From Pseudomaricurvus hydrocarbonicus (GTDB lineage Bacteria > Pseudomonadota > Gammaproteobacteria > Pseudomonadales > Cellvibrionaceae), in NCBI RefSeq assembly GCF_011602365.1, contig NZ_JAAONZ010000016.1:97699-161698 (forward strand): DNA of 64,000 nt, read 5' to 3'. The notes under the pieces were generated by a model. That model did not search any database. It was given only the letters and a program-made list of their open reading frames with translations, and had not been told where the DNA came from. Both the position numbers and the translations under genes were made by a program. Of the stretch, positions 1 to 9,516 are shown piece by piece. Within the stretch, counting starts at the first letter, position 1. Each line of letters starts with the position of its first letter.

Positions 1-99
1 AAACTTTTGATACAAATCATCGGCAGTTGCAACCAGACCCATCATCAGCAAAAAGCCACCGGTGGCTGACACTAACACTGCTTTAATTGGAGTCATCAT
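1..99 (-). CDS. N-terminus of an exported protein, possibly cytochrome c (partial)
   Basis: Only the first 33 codons lie in the window; the gene runs off the left edge. The start ATG overlaps the TGA of the MFS gene as ATGA, so it belongs to the same operon. The peptide has a lysine, a hydrophobic core rich in Leu/Val/Met and an Ala-Thr-Ala cleavage site followed by ADDLYQKF, so it is a Sec signal peptide and the first mature residues. An acidic start followed by LYQ often precedes a CxxCH haem motif in small cytochromes c, and glucoside 3-dehydrogenase complexes use a cytochrome c subunit. That identity is inference, because the haem motif is outside the window. Confidence 0.55.
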   Translation of the reverse strand, partial: MMTPIKAVLVSATGGFLLMMGLVATADDLYQKF

Positions 100-1379
100 T
101 TTTTTAACCTTATTACTAACACTAAAGAGCACAGAGCCAGACCTGCGCCCAACACATAGGGCACACCCGACAATGACACAGGCGTTGCCACAGTCGCAAA
201 AAAACTGAATAACCAAGGCATCAACAAAGGCGTTACCATTGATGCCAAACTATTGATTGCCGTCACAGTCCCCTGCAAGCCACCTTGCTCATTGGCTGGC
301 AATTGACGGGAAAGATAACCATTGATGGCGCCATTGGTCATAAACCCCATGGCGCTGGGAATGATCAGCATCAGCAAAAGACCAATATCGGTCACAATAG
401 CGAGCCCCAACAGGCTGAATGCAATCAGACACAATCCTATACAAGCCGTTTTATCATCCCCAAAACGATGAACCAATCTCCCCATCAAAAAACCTTGGGT
501 AATGACGCCCACCAAACCGTAGAGTCCCAACGACATACCGACTTCTCTGGGACCCCAGTCAAACCGGAAACCGGTGAAGTAAGGCCAGGTAACCGGTACG
601 GTTTGCAGGGCAAGTTGCAACAACAGCATAGCCAGTAGTAAAGGCGCCAGTCCGGAAAATTGACGTATATGCACAAAAGCGCCCCAGGGATTGGCGCGAG
701 ACCATTGAAAGCTTCGTCGATGTTCATGTTGCAGGGACTCAGGCAACACCCAATACCCATAGCAAACATTCAAGAATGACAGTCCGGCTGCGACAAAAAA
801 TGGCACCCTTAGCCCCCATTCTGAAACCAGACCGCTCAAGACAGGCCCGATAATAAAGCCCAGTCCAAAAGCAGCACCCAGTATCCCGAAGCGTTTGGCT
901 CGCTCAGCTGGTGGAGTCACATCGGCAATGTACGCCGCTGCAACGCTGGGTGTTGCACCAAATATTCCCGCAAATGCCTGTGCCACAAATAACCAAAGCA
1001 GACTGGGAGCGAAACCCATTAAAATATAATTAATCCCAAAAGCCATCAGCGACGCCAACAGCACAGGTCTTCGACCAAAGTGATCACTGAGATTTCCCAA
1101 CAGTGGCGCACAAAGAAACTGCATAGTGGCAAACAGAGCAGTAATTGCCCCGCCCCACACCGCTGCATCAGTGATTGATACACCGCCGAGCTGCTGAATC
1201 AATTCCGGGATAACCGGGATAAGTAGACCGATACCAATGCTGTCGATCAGAATGGTCAAAAAGATAAACGCAACCGATTGGCGGTTTTTTGTTGGGCCTT
1301 GCATAAATGATTTCTTATCAACAGGTATGAGCGTTACCAAAGGGTGACGCTCACGATTAGGGGCGCTAAATAGACCCAT
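96..1379 (-). CDS. MFS transporter, DHA1/TetA-like
   Basis: Inner-membrane major facilitator of 427 residues with about 12 hydrophobic segments. The loop 2-3 motif A (GNLSDHFGRRPVLL) is visible and places it in the DHA1 branch with TCR/TetA-type exporters. The first Met lies inside the end of the upstream GMC gene (14-bp overlap). A second Met at residue 26 (position 1304) gives a more usual short N-terminus, and neither has a clear Shine-Dalgarno site. Its position in a sugar-oxidation operon suggests that it moves a glycoside, oxidised glycoside or aglycone rather than an antibiotic, but direction and substrate cannot be read from the sequence. Confidence 0.85.
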   Translation of the reverse strand: MGLFSAPNRERHPLVTLIPVDKKSFMQGPTKNRQSVAFIFLTILIDSIGIGLLIPVIPELIQQLGGVSITDAAVWGGAITALFATMQFLCAPLLGNLSDHFGRRPVLLASLMAFGINYILMGFAPSLLWLFVAQAFAGIFGATPSVAAAYIADVTPPAERAKRFGILGAAFGLGFIIGPVLSGLVSEWGLRVPFFVAAGLSFLNVCYGYWVLPESLQHEHRRSFQWSRANPWGAFVHIRQFSGLAPLLLAMLLLQLALQTVPVTWPYFTGFRFDWGPREVGMSLGLYGLVGVITQGFLMGRLVHRFGDDKTACIGLCLIAFSLLGLAIVTDIGLLLMLIIPSAMGFMTNGAINGYLSRQLPANEQGGLQGTVTAINSLASMVTPLLMPWLFSFFATVATPVSLSGVPYVLGAGLALCSLVLVIRLKK

Positions 1380-3072
1380 TAAGCAGCTGATCGGCGGCGT
1401 AATTTGCAGCCCGCGCAGTAAGTGCCATATAGGTCAGAGAAGGATTTTGACACGCTGAGGACGCCATTGCGGCACCATCGGTGACAAACAAGTTTGAAAT
1501 GTCATGGACTTGATTAAAGCCATTCAAAGTTGATGTTCGAGGATCCCGCCCCATTCGGGCGCCACCCATTTCATGGATGGACATGCCACCTGGCCCTGGT
1601 TGATTAGATGACATCACCACATGCCCGCCCAACAGATCCATCATTTTTCTCGCTTCTTTTTCAGCATCCCTCAGTGCAGCATGCTCATTTTCCCCATGGG
1701 AAAAGTCGATGTTAACTTGCGGCACTCCGTACTGATCGGTTTTATTGCTGAGCGTGATCCTATTACTGGCTCTGGGAAGGGATTCAGCAAAGACGGTTAA
1801 AGCAAACATCCAAGTCCCAGGTTTGCGCAACTCATTTTTAAAATCCTGCCCTAAGCCCGCCATTCGTTTCCCTCGTGTCCAAGTTGGACGATAGGCTCCG
1901 CCTTGATAGGAATAACCACGAGTAAAATCGGTGCCGTCGCCAGACGCGGAACTGAGGTTTCGAAAGCGTGGGATGACAATACCGGTAGGCCGATTACCTT
2001 CGTAATAGTATTTTTCAAAGCCTGGGATGACAGCCACCGCTCCCATGGAGTTGGCATGATCCATAAAATAACGCCCCAGTACGTCATTACGATTAGCCAG
2101 ACCGTTGGGGAAGGCATCCGATCGTGAGCGAAGCAATAAGCCGACTGAATTGACAGATCCTGCGCACAGAAACACTATCTTTGCGGTGTAGTGCTTGCGA
2201 GATCGATCGGAGGTATTGATCACATCCACCCCCGTGATTCGACCTGCAGATTCGTCATAGCGAACCTTATCCACCAGCGCATCGGTCATCAGCGTCAGGT
2301 TTCCTGTGGCTTTCGCCGCAGGCAAAGTGGAGCTTTGGGTCGAAAAATACGCACCAAACGAACACCCGCGTGAACAAATATCCCGATATTGACACGGTGA
2401 GCGACCCGACTTAGCTTCCGTCATGTTAGCGGTACGGCCTATGGTCAGACACCGCTCAGGATAGTGAGTTTGTAATTTCTGACGTAATGCAGTTTCAGGC
2501 GGAAACAGCGCCATGGGCTTCTGAAATTGCCCATCGGGTAATTGCTCCAAATTTTCTGCGGCACCAGACACCCCGATAAAGGATTCCACCCGATCATACC
2601 AAGGTGAAACATCTTTATAGCGAATCGGCCAATCGACACCATGACCATCCTGCTGGTTCGCCTTAAAATCACCATCCCCCCAGCGATAACACTGTCGTCC
2701 CCAAGTGAGAGAACGGCCACCCAACTGATAGCTGCGTAACCATTTGAAGCCATTGTCAGCAGTGGTCTGGTAAGGGTGTTCTTTATCGTTGACGAAATGA
2801 TGCCTGTTCCATTCATCCAGTTGGAAATTTTTGCTTTGAATGAACGCGTCCTGTTTCCACTGTTTCTGGTCCCCCTCCCCTCGGTAGGGTAGCTCCCACG
2901 GTGCTTTAAATTCCGTTTTATATCCTGAGCCATGCTCAATCATTGGCCCACGCTCGAGCAGAAGAACCTTTAGGCCTCTTTCGGTCAGCTCTTTTGCTGC
3001 CCACCCACCGGTGATGCCCGAGCCCACTACGATCGCATCAAAATCTGTATTCTGTGTTTGATTCATTTTCAT
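1366..3072 (-). CDS. GMC oxidoreductase, glucoside 3-dehydrogenase/FAD-GDH-like large subunit (copy 1)
   Basis: Flavoprotein of 568 residues. The FAD-binding GSGITGG lies at residues 17-23. C-terminal active-site residues are His500 (IHEMGGARMG) and Asn543 (QNPSLTYM). C227, C233 and C237 form a C-x5-C-x3-C pattern like the 3Fe-4S ligand set of bacterial FAD glucose dehydrogenase catalytic subunits. It has no signal peptide of its own. The Tat-signalled small subunit gene ends 6 bp upstream, so the pair is expected to be exported together. Members of this family oxidise the C-3 hydroxyl (glucoside 3-dehydrogenase) or C-1 of sugars and pass electrons to cytochrome c. The C-3 role is inferred from the neighbouring deglycosidase genes. 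Confidence 0.85.
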   Translation of the reverse strand: MKMNQTQNTDFDAIVVGSGITGGWAAKELTERGLKVLLLERGPMIEHGSGYKTEFKAPWELPYRGEGDQKQWKQDAFIQSKNFQLDEWNRHHFVNDKEHPYQTTADNGFKWLRSYQLGGRSLTWGRQCYRWGDGDFKANQQDGHGVDWPIRYKDVSPWYDRVESFIGVSGAAENLEQLPDGQFQKPMALFPPETALRQKLQTHYPERCLTIGRTANMTEAKSGRSPCQYRDICSRGCSFGAYFSTQSSTLPAAKATGNLTLMTDALVDKVRYDESAGRITGVDVINTSDRSRKHYTAKIVFLCAGSVNSVGLLLRSRSDAFPNGLANRNDVLGRYFMDHANSMGAVAVIPGFEKYYYEGNRPTGIVIPRFRNLSSASGDGTDFTRGYSYQGGAYRPTWTRGKRMAGLGQDFKNELRKPGTWMFALTVFAESLPRASNRITLSNKTDQYGVPQVNIDFSHGENEHAALRDAEKEARKMMDLLGGHVVMSSNQPGPGGMSIHEMGGARMGRDPRTSTLNGFNQVHDISNLFVTDGAAMASSACQNPSLTYMALTARAANYAADQLLNGSI

Positions 3073-3078
3073 GTCGCC

Positions 3079-3639
3079 TTATAGCTTGCCGGCCATCCAA
3101 TCACTCGACCAGGCTCGGTTAGCACTCTCATCTTGTGTAATATCTACTTCAGGCAACAGATGACCGGGAATCAGTTTGTAGCGTAATTCTTCTGAAGCGC
3201 CGACCTTAGAGCTGTAATAGCCCGTTAATATTAACGCTTTGACCGTGCGCCACAGCGTTGCGATTTCACTATCAGAATACTCTTTAAACGCTTGTGCATC
3301 GACCTCGGATAATCGCTTTATCTGATCACTTTGCGGAACTTCAGCAAAAGAACCTGATGGACTTAATACGTTGAGAAAGTTCGTCAGCGTCGAGCTATTG
3401 GCGCCTTCCAGCTCATGTTCACTGGCGATAATTAGCCAGGGTGCAACCCCCACTGATTTAGCGCCCAGGGTATCAGTATCGGGAATCATCAGGTCGCACA
3501 GCGCATCCAGATCCGCCAACAGTTCCGCAGATGCCAGGGTGGTTTTATCGACACCCTCAAGCGCACTCCAGACCTGACTGGCTGAGGTTATTGATAGCAA
3601 CCCCAGGCCACTGGCTTGAATAAATTTTCGACGCTTCAT
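3079..3639 (-). CDS. Gluconate 2-dehydrogenase subunit 3-like protein (Tat hitch-hiker small subunit, copy 1)
   Basis: Small subunit of about 186 residues. The start at 3639 is chosen because it opens a Tat signal (KRRKFIQASG, then a hydrophobic core ending at SQVWSA) and shares one base with the Gfo/Idh stop (TGATG). An upstream in-frame Met at 3657 would add six residues before the twin arginines. In FAD glucose dehydrogenases and glucoside 3-dehydrogenase this family carries the GMC subunit through the Tat system and stays bound to it. The partner GMC gene follows after 6 bp. No redox-cofactor motif is seen. Confidence 0.82.
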   Translation of the reverse strand: MKRRKFIQASGLGLLSITSASQVWSALEGVDKTTLASAELLADLDALCDLMIPDTDTLGAKSVGVAPWLIIASEHELEGANSSTLTNFLNVLSPSGSFAEVPQSDQIKRLSEVDAQAFKEYSDSEIATLWRTVKALILTGYYSSKVGASEELRYKLIPGHLLPEVDITQDESANRAWSSDWMAGKL

Positions 3640-4805
3640 CAAGGTATCTCCTTCCAAATACTGCCGGCTTTAGAGCTGGCAACAGCTTGCTCAATAAAAC
3701 GCATCCCACGCAACCCGTCATTGATCGTTGGATAGCCGCCAGAAAGGGGTTCGTCCTGTAGCGCATGTCTCACATCACTCAAAAACAACTGGTAGAGATT
3801 GGCAAACGCCTCCAGATACCCTTCTGGGTGCCCGCCTGGCGTTCGGGTTAACCGTTGTGCTTGTTCGCTTTGCAGATTGACACCTGTACGCAGTTTTTGC
3901 CACGGTTGCCCAGCGGGCTTGAATAACAGCGTATTAGGCTCCTGTTGATGCCACTCCAGTCCGGCTTTATCACCGTAGACTCGAATGTTCAGATTATTTT
4001 CTTCACCGCACGCGACCTGAGAACAGCTCAGTACTCCTTTAGCGCCACCTTTCAGTCGAAGCAGCATATTGGCATCATCATCGAGTTGTCGACCGGGTAC
4101 GAAAGCGCTGAGATCTGCACACAGCGACTCAATCTGTTTACCACTGACAAACTCCAGCAAATTGGCTGCATGACTGCCTATATCCCCCACACAACAGCTG
4201 ATGCCGGCGCGGGCAGGATCGGTACGCCACTGCGCTTGTTTGGCAGCGGGATCCTGTTCGAGCGGCTCCATCAACCAATCCTGTTGATATTCGACCAGCA
4301 CTTTACGCAACTGACCCAACGCACCGTCTGCGATCAACTGCCGGGCCTCCCGCATCGAGGGGTAGCCGGTGTAGGTATGAGTCAAGCCAAATAACGAGCC
4401 GGATGTCTCAACCACTGCAGCCAAACTTTCTGCTTCGGCCAGAGATACCGCAACGGGTTTATCACACATCACGTGAATACCTGCTTGCAAAAACGCTTTG
4501 GCAACCGGAACATGCAAATGGTTCGGGGTCACAATGATGACGAAATCAATTCCGTCTTCACGGGCGGCCTCTTCCTGCGCCATGACCTCATAGCTGTCGT
4601 ACCAGCGTGACAGAAACCAGTCTTCTGCACTGCTGCGTGCAATCTCCGGATCGGATGACATTGCTCCGGCAATAATCTGTGCCTGACCATCCAGCTCGAC
4701 GGCAATGCGGTGAATTGCACCGATAAAAGCTCCCTTGCCACCACCTACAATTCCGCCTCGCAAACGTCGTTTGCGGACATTGTCAAGATTAGTAATTTCC
4801 ATCAT
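3639..4805 (-). CDS. Gfo/Idh/MocA family NAD(P)-dependent oxidoreductase
   Basis: Cytosolic sugar dehydrogenase-type protein of 388 residues. The N-terminal Rossmann motif [16 protein letters not shown] covers residues 19-34. The cofactor/active-site CDKPVA motif corresponds to the family's EKP, and [12 protein letters not shown] contains the family's catalytic histidine region. There is no signal peptide. Members act on sugars, inositols and 3-oxo-sugars, and in 3-keto-glycoside pathways they oxidise or reduce C-3 of free or linked sugars. Translational coupling to the next gene and a 6-bp gap after the isomerase-like gene put it in the same pathway. A likely job is reduction of the released 3-oxo sugar or cytosolic C-3 oxidation; the sequence does not decide between them. 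Confidence 0.85.
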   Translation of the reverse strand: MMEITNLDNVRKRRLRGGIVGGGKGAFIGAIHRIAVELDGQAQIIAGAMSSDPEIARSSAEDWFLSRWYDSYEVMAQEEAAREDGIDFVIIVTPNHLHVPVAKAFLQAGIHVMCDKPVAVSLAEAESLAAVVETSGSLFGLTHTYTGYPSMREARQLIADGALGQLRKVLVEYQQDWLMEPLEQDPAAKQAQWRTDPARAGISCCVGDIGSHAANLLEFVSGKQIESLCADLSAFVPGRQLDDDANMLLRLKGGAKGVLSCSQVACGEENNLNIRVYGDKAGLEWHQQEPNTLLFKPAGQPWQKLRTGVNLQSEQAQRLTRTPGGHPEGYLEAFANLYQLFLSDVRHALQDEPLSGGYPTINDGLRGMRFIEQAVASSKAGSIWKEIP

Positions 4806-4811
4806 TATTCC

Positions 4812-6050
4812 TCATGACCGGTAAGCTTGCCGCCCAAACCCTTGTACCGGGATTTCCAGCTCCGGCATGATTTCTTGCTGCATGGCGTACATGGCGGCGG
4901 CAGCATGATCAATGGCCTGACAAAAATCGACCGATCCTTTAAGCAAAGGCTTTAACCGGCTTTTATCCTGAATTCGCGCAGGTGGGTATTCATGTTCAAC
5001 AACCAAATACGTCTCTGCAGGATCTAGATCCAGCAGTTCCCTGGCTGCCAGCTGATGATCCAGCCAATCAACGCTACGATTTTGTAAATACGCCAAAGGG
5101 TCATGACGGGCGGTGCCCGGCAGTTCGTGCTCGCATAAGATTGTTTGTTTTTTCCAGGCATGCACCTGATCAGCCGGATTGTCAGAGGGCTTGTCGTCCT
5201 TCCAGTCACCGCGTTCCAGTGTCTGGCCACCATAGCCCCAACCTGAAACTCCTTTGGCATCGATGACCTGCCCTTTAACATGAAAACCACCGATCAAGAA
5301 TCCATATCCCGCGTCTTTCAGATACTGGAATATGGAACGCGTGTCCTGGCCCATCAACACTGCATGGGACGGATCGTAGTGAATACGGAATTGATCGCCA
5401 ACACCGTGCTTTTCACAAATACGATGCAGGGCAATCCAGGGGCCGGGGGCATAGGCAATGTTGTTGTGCCAGTGATCAGTGGTATTCCAGCCTGGCATCG
5501 GGCACTGTTCAACGCGGAAAGACAATCCCCGGTCTTTGGCAGCTTTCAACAAAGGGACAAACTCTTGCTCAAACATCTTCAGGTTCTGGTCCATGGACAA
5601 GCTAGGATTGCGTCCCACAAAGCCACAAACAGCGTCTGTACCCATCAAAACTGCGGCATCAAATACTCGCAACATAAACTCGTGCTTTTTGACCCGCTCA
5701 TTACGATCATTGACCAGCATATTGTCAAAATAGGCCAGGTCCGAGAGTCCCACACCTGTGCATTTCATAGCCTCTGCAACCCGACGTGCACGATGTTGAT
5801 TGAAAGGCTGACGCAGATCCAGAGTATTGGCGACTGGGTCCAGCATTACTTCTGCGGGAATATCGGAAACTGAAGGGTGCAGCGCCGAAGACAACTGAAT
5901 ATAAGGTGAACCAATTTCTTGTGAAAATGCCAACCATTCTTCAATCGCCAGGTCCGGATCCTGATCACGCAACTCTCGAGGCGTCAGCTCCTGCAGAGCT
6001 GCAGTCAACACACTGAGCTTCATGGATTTTGGGGTATATTGAATCGTCAT
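4812..6050 (-). CDS. Sugar phosphate isomerase/epimerase-like TIM-barrel protein
   Basis: AP-endonuclease-2-type TIM barrel of about 412 residues, longer than the usual 270-330. The metal-binding set expected for this fold is present in order: Glu in [10 protein letters not shown], Asp in HYDPSHAVL, His in GGFHVKGQ and Glu in VVEHEYPP. An upstream Met at 6062 would add four residues. Relatives isomerise or epimerise sugars, dehydrate inosose, or act on 3-keto glycosides. It sits between a Gfo/Idh gene and a GMC gene with gaps of 6 and about 30 bp. It has no DUF6379 partner next to it, so it is less likely than the other two TIM barrels here to be a deglycosidase subunit. The precise reaction is unknown. 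Confidence 0.8.
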   Translation of the reverse strand: MTIQYTPKSMKLSVLTAALQELTPRELRDQDPDLAIEEWLAFSQEIGSPYIQLSSALHPSVSDIPAEVMLDPVANTLDLRQPFNQHRARRVAEAMKCTGVGLSDLAYFDNMLVNDRNERVKKHEFMLRVFDAAVLMGTDAVCGFVGRNPSLSMDQNLKMFEQEFVPLLKAAKDRGLSFRVEQCPMPGWNTTDHWHNNIAYAPGPWIALHRICEKHGVGDQFRIHYDPSHAVLMGQDTRSIFQYLKDAGYGFLIGGFHVKGQVIDAKGVSGWGYGGQTLERGDWKDDKPSDNPADQVHAWKKQTILCEHELPGTARHDPLAYLQNRSVDWLDHQLAARELLDLDPAETYLVVEHEYPPARIQDKSRLKPLLKGSVDFCQAIDHAAAAMYAMQQEIMPELEIPVQGFGRQAYRS

Positions 6051-6079
6051 TTTCAGCTCCACTTAAATAGGTAAAAGGC

Positions 6080-7762
6080 TTAAATACGACCGGCGTGAAA
6101 TTCTTCGGCAATGTGCGCACAAGCTCGAGCGGTAAGCGCCATATAGGTTAAAGACGGGTTAGAGTTGCCCGCGGAAGCCATAGCAGCTCCGTCGGTCACC
6201 AGCAGGTTCGGAATATCGTGTGCCTGATTCCACTGGTTTAACACCGAGGATTGGGGATCCCGTCCCATGCGTGCACCACCCATTTCGTGAATAGCGGTTC
6301 CGGGTACCGGATCAATGGGTATAGTACGAATGTTTTTAACACCGGCTACAGTCATCATTTCTACAATCGTCTGTGTGGCTTCTGAGCGCATTTTTTCAGC
6401 GTTTTCTCCATAGCTCACATCAATGTCCAAGACTGGAACCCCCCACTCATCATGAACATTGGAATTGATGGTTAACCGGTTGTGTGCTTGCGGAAGTGGC
6501 TCACACTGTGCCAGTAAAAAGATTGACCACTTGGGTTTTTTCAGACTTTCTTTCAGGGATACCCCGATGTCTGAACCGTGTAAACCACGGTTCCAGTTAC
6601 TTTTGGTGGTGGAGCCATTGATCTGGTATCCGCGCTGGTACGGCTGTCGGTCGTTTCCAGTATTGCGGAAACGAGGGACATAAAGTGGTGCCGCCCTCCC
6701 CCCCATATAATTCGGTACATCGGGACCATCCAGATCCCCCATTACCAAATTGGACGGGAAGTGGTCCATAACATATTGACCCAATACGCCACTGTTATTG
6801 GCGAGACCATGTGGGAACCGTTCGTTCGCTGAATTCAACAGCAAACGCACAGATTCGAACGCAGAGGCGCACAGCATAACAATACGGCTGTGATAGTCTT
6901 TTTCTTCACGAGTATTGGTGTCAATAATACGAACACCCGTAACACGGTTTGTGTTTGCGTCATACAAAATTCGGGTGACTACACTGTCTGTAGCCACGTC
7001 AAGATTTCCGGTTTTTTGTGCCGCTGGGAGCGTGGAGCTCTGCGTTGAAAAATAAGCGCCGAATGAACAACCTCTGGCACACAGGTTACGGTATTGACAT
7101 GGAGCCCGGCCATTATGAACCTGTGTCAGATTAGCCATTCTGGCAATGCTCAACTGCCGATCCGGGTAGTGATCCGCAATTTTCTTCGACATTTTCTGTT
7201 CCAGGATGTTCATTTTCATGGGCGGCAAAAAATCACCATCCGGCCCCATGGGGTTGTTCAGCCGTTCGCCACTGACACCAATAAATTTTTCAACGTACCC
7301 ATACCATTGATCAAGATCCTCGTAACGGATGGGCCAATCGGTACCGTGTCCGTCCTTGAGATTTTCTTCAAAGTTGACAGGGCTCATGCGGTAACTTTGC
7401 CGACCCCAGGTCAGGGATTTACCGCCCAACTGATGTCCTCGAAACCACAGGAAAGGTTTTTTCTCCGGATGGGTGTAGGGATTTTCACGGTCGTTGATGA
7501 AAAAATGTTCGGTGGCTTCGGTAAAATGATCACTTTGATTTTGAATAAAGTGATCCCGTTGATAACGTCGTTTATCACCCAACAAGCGGTAACGAAACTC
7601 ATAGGGCTGCTTAAGTTCCGTCGTGTAATCTTTAACGTGCTCCACGTTGCGACCGCGCTCAATCATGAGAGTTTTCAAGCCTCTCTCACACAATTCCTTG
7701 GCAGCCCAGCCTCCGGTAATACCCGAGCCTACTACAATCGCATCATATACTTTCTTTGCCAT
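6080..7762 (-). CDS. GMC oxidoreductase, glucoside 3-dehydrogenase/FAD-GDH-like large subunit (copy 2)
   Basis: A 560-residue paralogue of the GMC gene at 1366-3072. Shared features are GSGITGG at residues 12-18, a C222/C228/C232 C-x5-C-x3-C motif, His492 (IHEMGGARMG) and Asn535 (SNPSLTYM). The two proteins also share the segment GCSFGAYFSTQSSTLPAA next to the Cys cluster. It lacks a signal peptide and follows its own Tat-signalled small subunit (7803-8363) after about 40 bp. Having two complete large/small pairs in one operon suggests two substrates, two positions on one sugar, or aglycone-specific forms. The likely electron acceptor is a cytochrome c such as the one suspected at the left edge. 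Confidence 0.85.
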   Translation of the reverse strand: MAKKVYDAIVVGSGITGGWAAKELCERGLKTLMIERGRNVEHVKDYTTELKQPYEFRYRLLGDKRRYQRDHFIQNQSDHFTEATEHFFINDRENPYTHPEKKPFLWFRGHQLGGKSLTWGRQSYRMSPVNFEENLKDGHGTDWPIRYEDLDQWYGYVEKFIGVSGERLNNPMGPDGDFLPPMKMNILEQKMSKKIADHYPDRQLSIARMANLTQVHNGRAPCQYRNLCARGCSFGAYFSTQSSTLPAAQKTGNLDVATDSVVTRILYDANTNRVTGVRIIDTNTREEKDYHSRIVMLCASAFESVRLLLNSANERFPHGLANNSGVLGQYVMDHFPSNLVMGDLDGPDVPNYMGGRAAPLYVPRFRNTGNDRQPYQRGYQINGSTTKSNWNRGLHGSDIGVSLKESLKKPKWSIFLLAQCEPLPQAHNRLTINSNVHDEWGVPVLDIDVSYGENAEKMRSEATQTIVEMMTVAGVKNIRTIPIDPVPGTAIHEMGGARMGRDPQSSVLNQWNQAHDIPNLLVTDGAAMASAGNSNPSLTYMALTARACAHIAEEFHAGRI

Positions 7763-7802
7763 GGTTCACTTCCGGTTTGATAAATTATTGAAATTTCTGG
7801 AA

Positions 7803-8363
7803 TCAGGCCGAATAGGTTTGTGCCATGGCGGGTCCAATGTCCGTATTTTGTCCGGCACCATATTGAACCTGCAACTCTTCTTTTTGACCCATTTCCGAGG
7901 TGTAATAACCAATGATTGTGAAAGCTCTTAACTGTTTGAAAAATGACTGGTATATGGAGTGTTCCGGCTGAATTAATACCCGTGCTTCAAGCTCCATCAA
8001 AGAGGACATATCACTATCTTCCAGGTTTGCTAAGGTTTTACCTGAGGTAGATTGAAGATTCGCTTGTAACGTATCTAATCCCTTCACAAAATCCAGCTGC
8101 TCTTCTTCCAGCATCCAGTCGCGAAACAGAAGCTCAATAAAGCCATGCGCATCGGCAGCGCGGGCCCCCGGAGTCTCTGTCTGTGGAATTATCGCTTCAC
8201 AGGCTTTTTCCAATAGCACGATGTGGTTATTTAAAAGTGTCAAGCTGGCTGCTGATGTCGGTGTCGGCCTGCGCAATATCTGAGCAGATGCCGAGCAAAT
8301 GTAAAGTGACGACGGGAGGGATAGAGCAAGAGTTAAACGACTCAAAAAATCTCTGCGCTTCAT
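7803..8363 (-). CDS. Gluconate 2-dehydrogenase subunit 3-like protein (Tat hitch-hiker small subunit, copy 2)
   Basis: 186 residues beginning MKRRDFLSRLTLALSL, a textbook twin-arginine (RRxFL) signal with a hydrophobic core and an Ala-Ser-Ala cleavage site near residue 26. The mature part is mainly helical and resembles copy 1 (shared YYTSEMGQKEEL/YYSSKVGASEEL-type segment near the C-terminus). It would carry the GMC protein encoded directly downstream into the periplasm. A 163-bp gap separates it from the deglycosidase alpha gene upstream, long enough for an internal promoter, though none is obvious. Confidence 0.82.
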   Translation of the reverse strand: MKRRDFLSRLTLALSLPSSLYICSASAQILRRPTPTSAASLTLLNNHIVLLEKACEAIIPQTETPGARAADAHGFIELLFRDWMLEEEQLDFVKGLDTLQANLQSTSGKTLANLEDSDMSSLMELEARVLIQPEHSIYQSFFKQLRAFTIIGYYTSEMGQKEELQVQYGAGQNTDIGPAMAQTYSA

Positions 8364-8526
8364 GGAAGATCACCTTTCATACAACGAGGCATGTGGTTGT
8401 TATTAGTAGATCGGGACAACCTGTACCTGGAATCCAAACCGGAATCTGAGGCTCATCCTGGGTTAGAAACAGCATCTGAAGCCAATGTCTGGAGTTTGGT
8501 GACAAGATGACCCGATAAAATGCAGC

Positions 8527-9516
8527 TTACGCTGCGAGACTGGACAGTATCTCTTTTTCCATCTTAAGATGACGTTCAATTTGTTCTGACGCATCATTTA
8601 GATAAAAACAGTGCCCTTCGTACTCGGTCATAATGGTGCCACTAAAATCGGACTCGGCAATCATGGTCAACAGTTCTTTATAAGGTATGGTGGTTTCTAC
8701 ACAATCCTCACCAATATGGTAAAACTTGGCATGGAAGTATAACGAGTACGGCAGCAGTGACTTAAAGCCTTCCAGGTCGGCAGACTCCGCGAAACTCAGA
8801 AAACCAAAAAGCTCACTGATCGCATACAGTTCCGCGTCACCACCACCCATACTTTTGATTTTCTCGCTCATTGTGTCTTCGTTGAAACCGGTATGGCGGT
8901 TGGCGACAATAAAATCAATCAATGCTTTATCCGCACCCAGGCTCAGATAGCGTTCAACCATCAGAGGGTTCGGTTTGGTAATAAAACAGCCGAAATCGGG
9001 TACAAACCCTAAATGCGAGGAGCCAGTTTCTTTAATCGCCGCCAGGGTTTCCTGTATATTGGCATCACCGGGTTTACTGGGTGCGTGAACTTCAAAACCA
9101 ATGCGGACATTGTAAAACTCTGCCATTTGAGCGACGGGCTTCAGCAGATGATTGGGAACGGCCCCCCCTCGCATCATCGGACAGCCCAGGCGATGTGCTG
9201 TCAACAGCTCATAGGTGACTTCGTTGAGAATCTCCTGATCTGTCATGTCATGATCAGAATAACGGCCGACATCAATATAGCCGCCGTAACTGAACGGTTC
9301 TACATCGTACTGCTTACACAGGGACAGTATCTGATCGATTTCTTCCTGTTTCGGCAGTGGGTAATCACTGAATACTTGAGATCCGACGATCTCAAACTTT
9401 TTTATACCCAGTTGCTGCAGCTCCCGAAACATATCTTCCAATTGATATTCGGGGTTGTTGATCCAGTTTTCCGTAAATCCGTACAGCGATACACCAAAAT
9501 CTACTACATCACTCAT
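8527..9516 (-). CDS. C-glycoside deglycosidase alpha-subunit-like TIM barrel (pair 1)
   Basis: TIM-barrel protein of 329 residues in the sugar phosphate isomerase/epimerase superfamily. Candidate divalent-metal ligands are E142 (GFEVHAP), D174 (VPDFGCF), H262 (YFHAKFYHI) and E298 (TEYEGH). Its ATG overlaps the stop of the DUF6379 gene by ATGA. That gene pair is the hallmark of C-glycoside deglycosidases (the CarBC, DgpBC and AgCGD type), which cleave the C-C bond of 3-oxo-C-glucosides by Mn-dependent elimination. Compared with the second alpha gene at 15099 it has about 50 extra residues between D174 and H262 (roughly 180-250). No signal peptide, so cytosolic. An O-glycoside 3-keto lyase activity is the main alternative. 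Confidence 0.78.
   Translation of the reverse strand: MSDVVDFGVSLYGFTENWINNPEYQLEDMFRELQQLGIKKFEIVGSQVFSDYPLPKQEEIDQILSLCKQYDVEPFSYGGYIDVGRYSDHDMTDQEILNEVTYELLTAHRLGCPMMRGGAVPNHLLKPVAQMAEFYNVRIGFEVHAPSKPGDANIQETLAAIKETGSSHLGFVPDFGCFITKPNPLMVERYLSLGADKALIDFIVANRHTGFNEDTMSEKIKSMGGGDAELYAISELFGFLSFAESADLEGFKSLLPYSLYFHAKFYHIGEDCVETTIPYKELLTMIAESDFSGTIMTEYEGHCFYLNDASEQIERHLKMEKEILSSLAA

Noticed and set aside
96..1379. Tetracycline-resistance exporter
   Set aside because: TetA-like motif A is shared by the whole DHA1 branch, and the operon context is sugar oxidation, so resistance is not supported.
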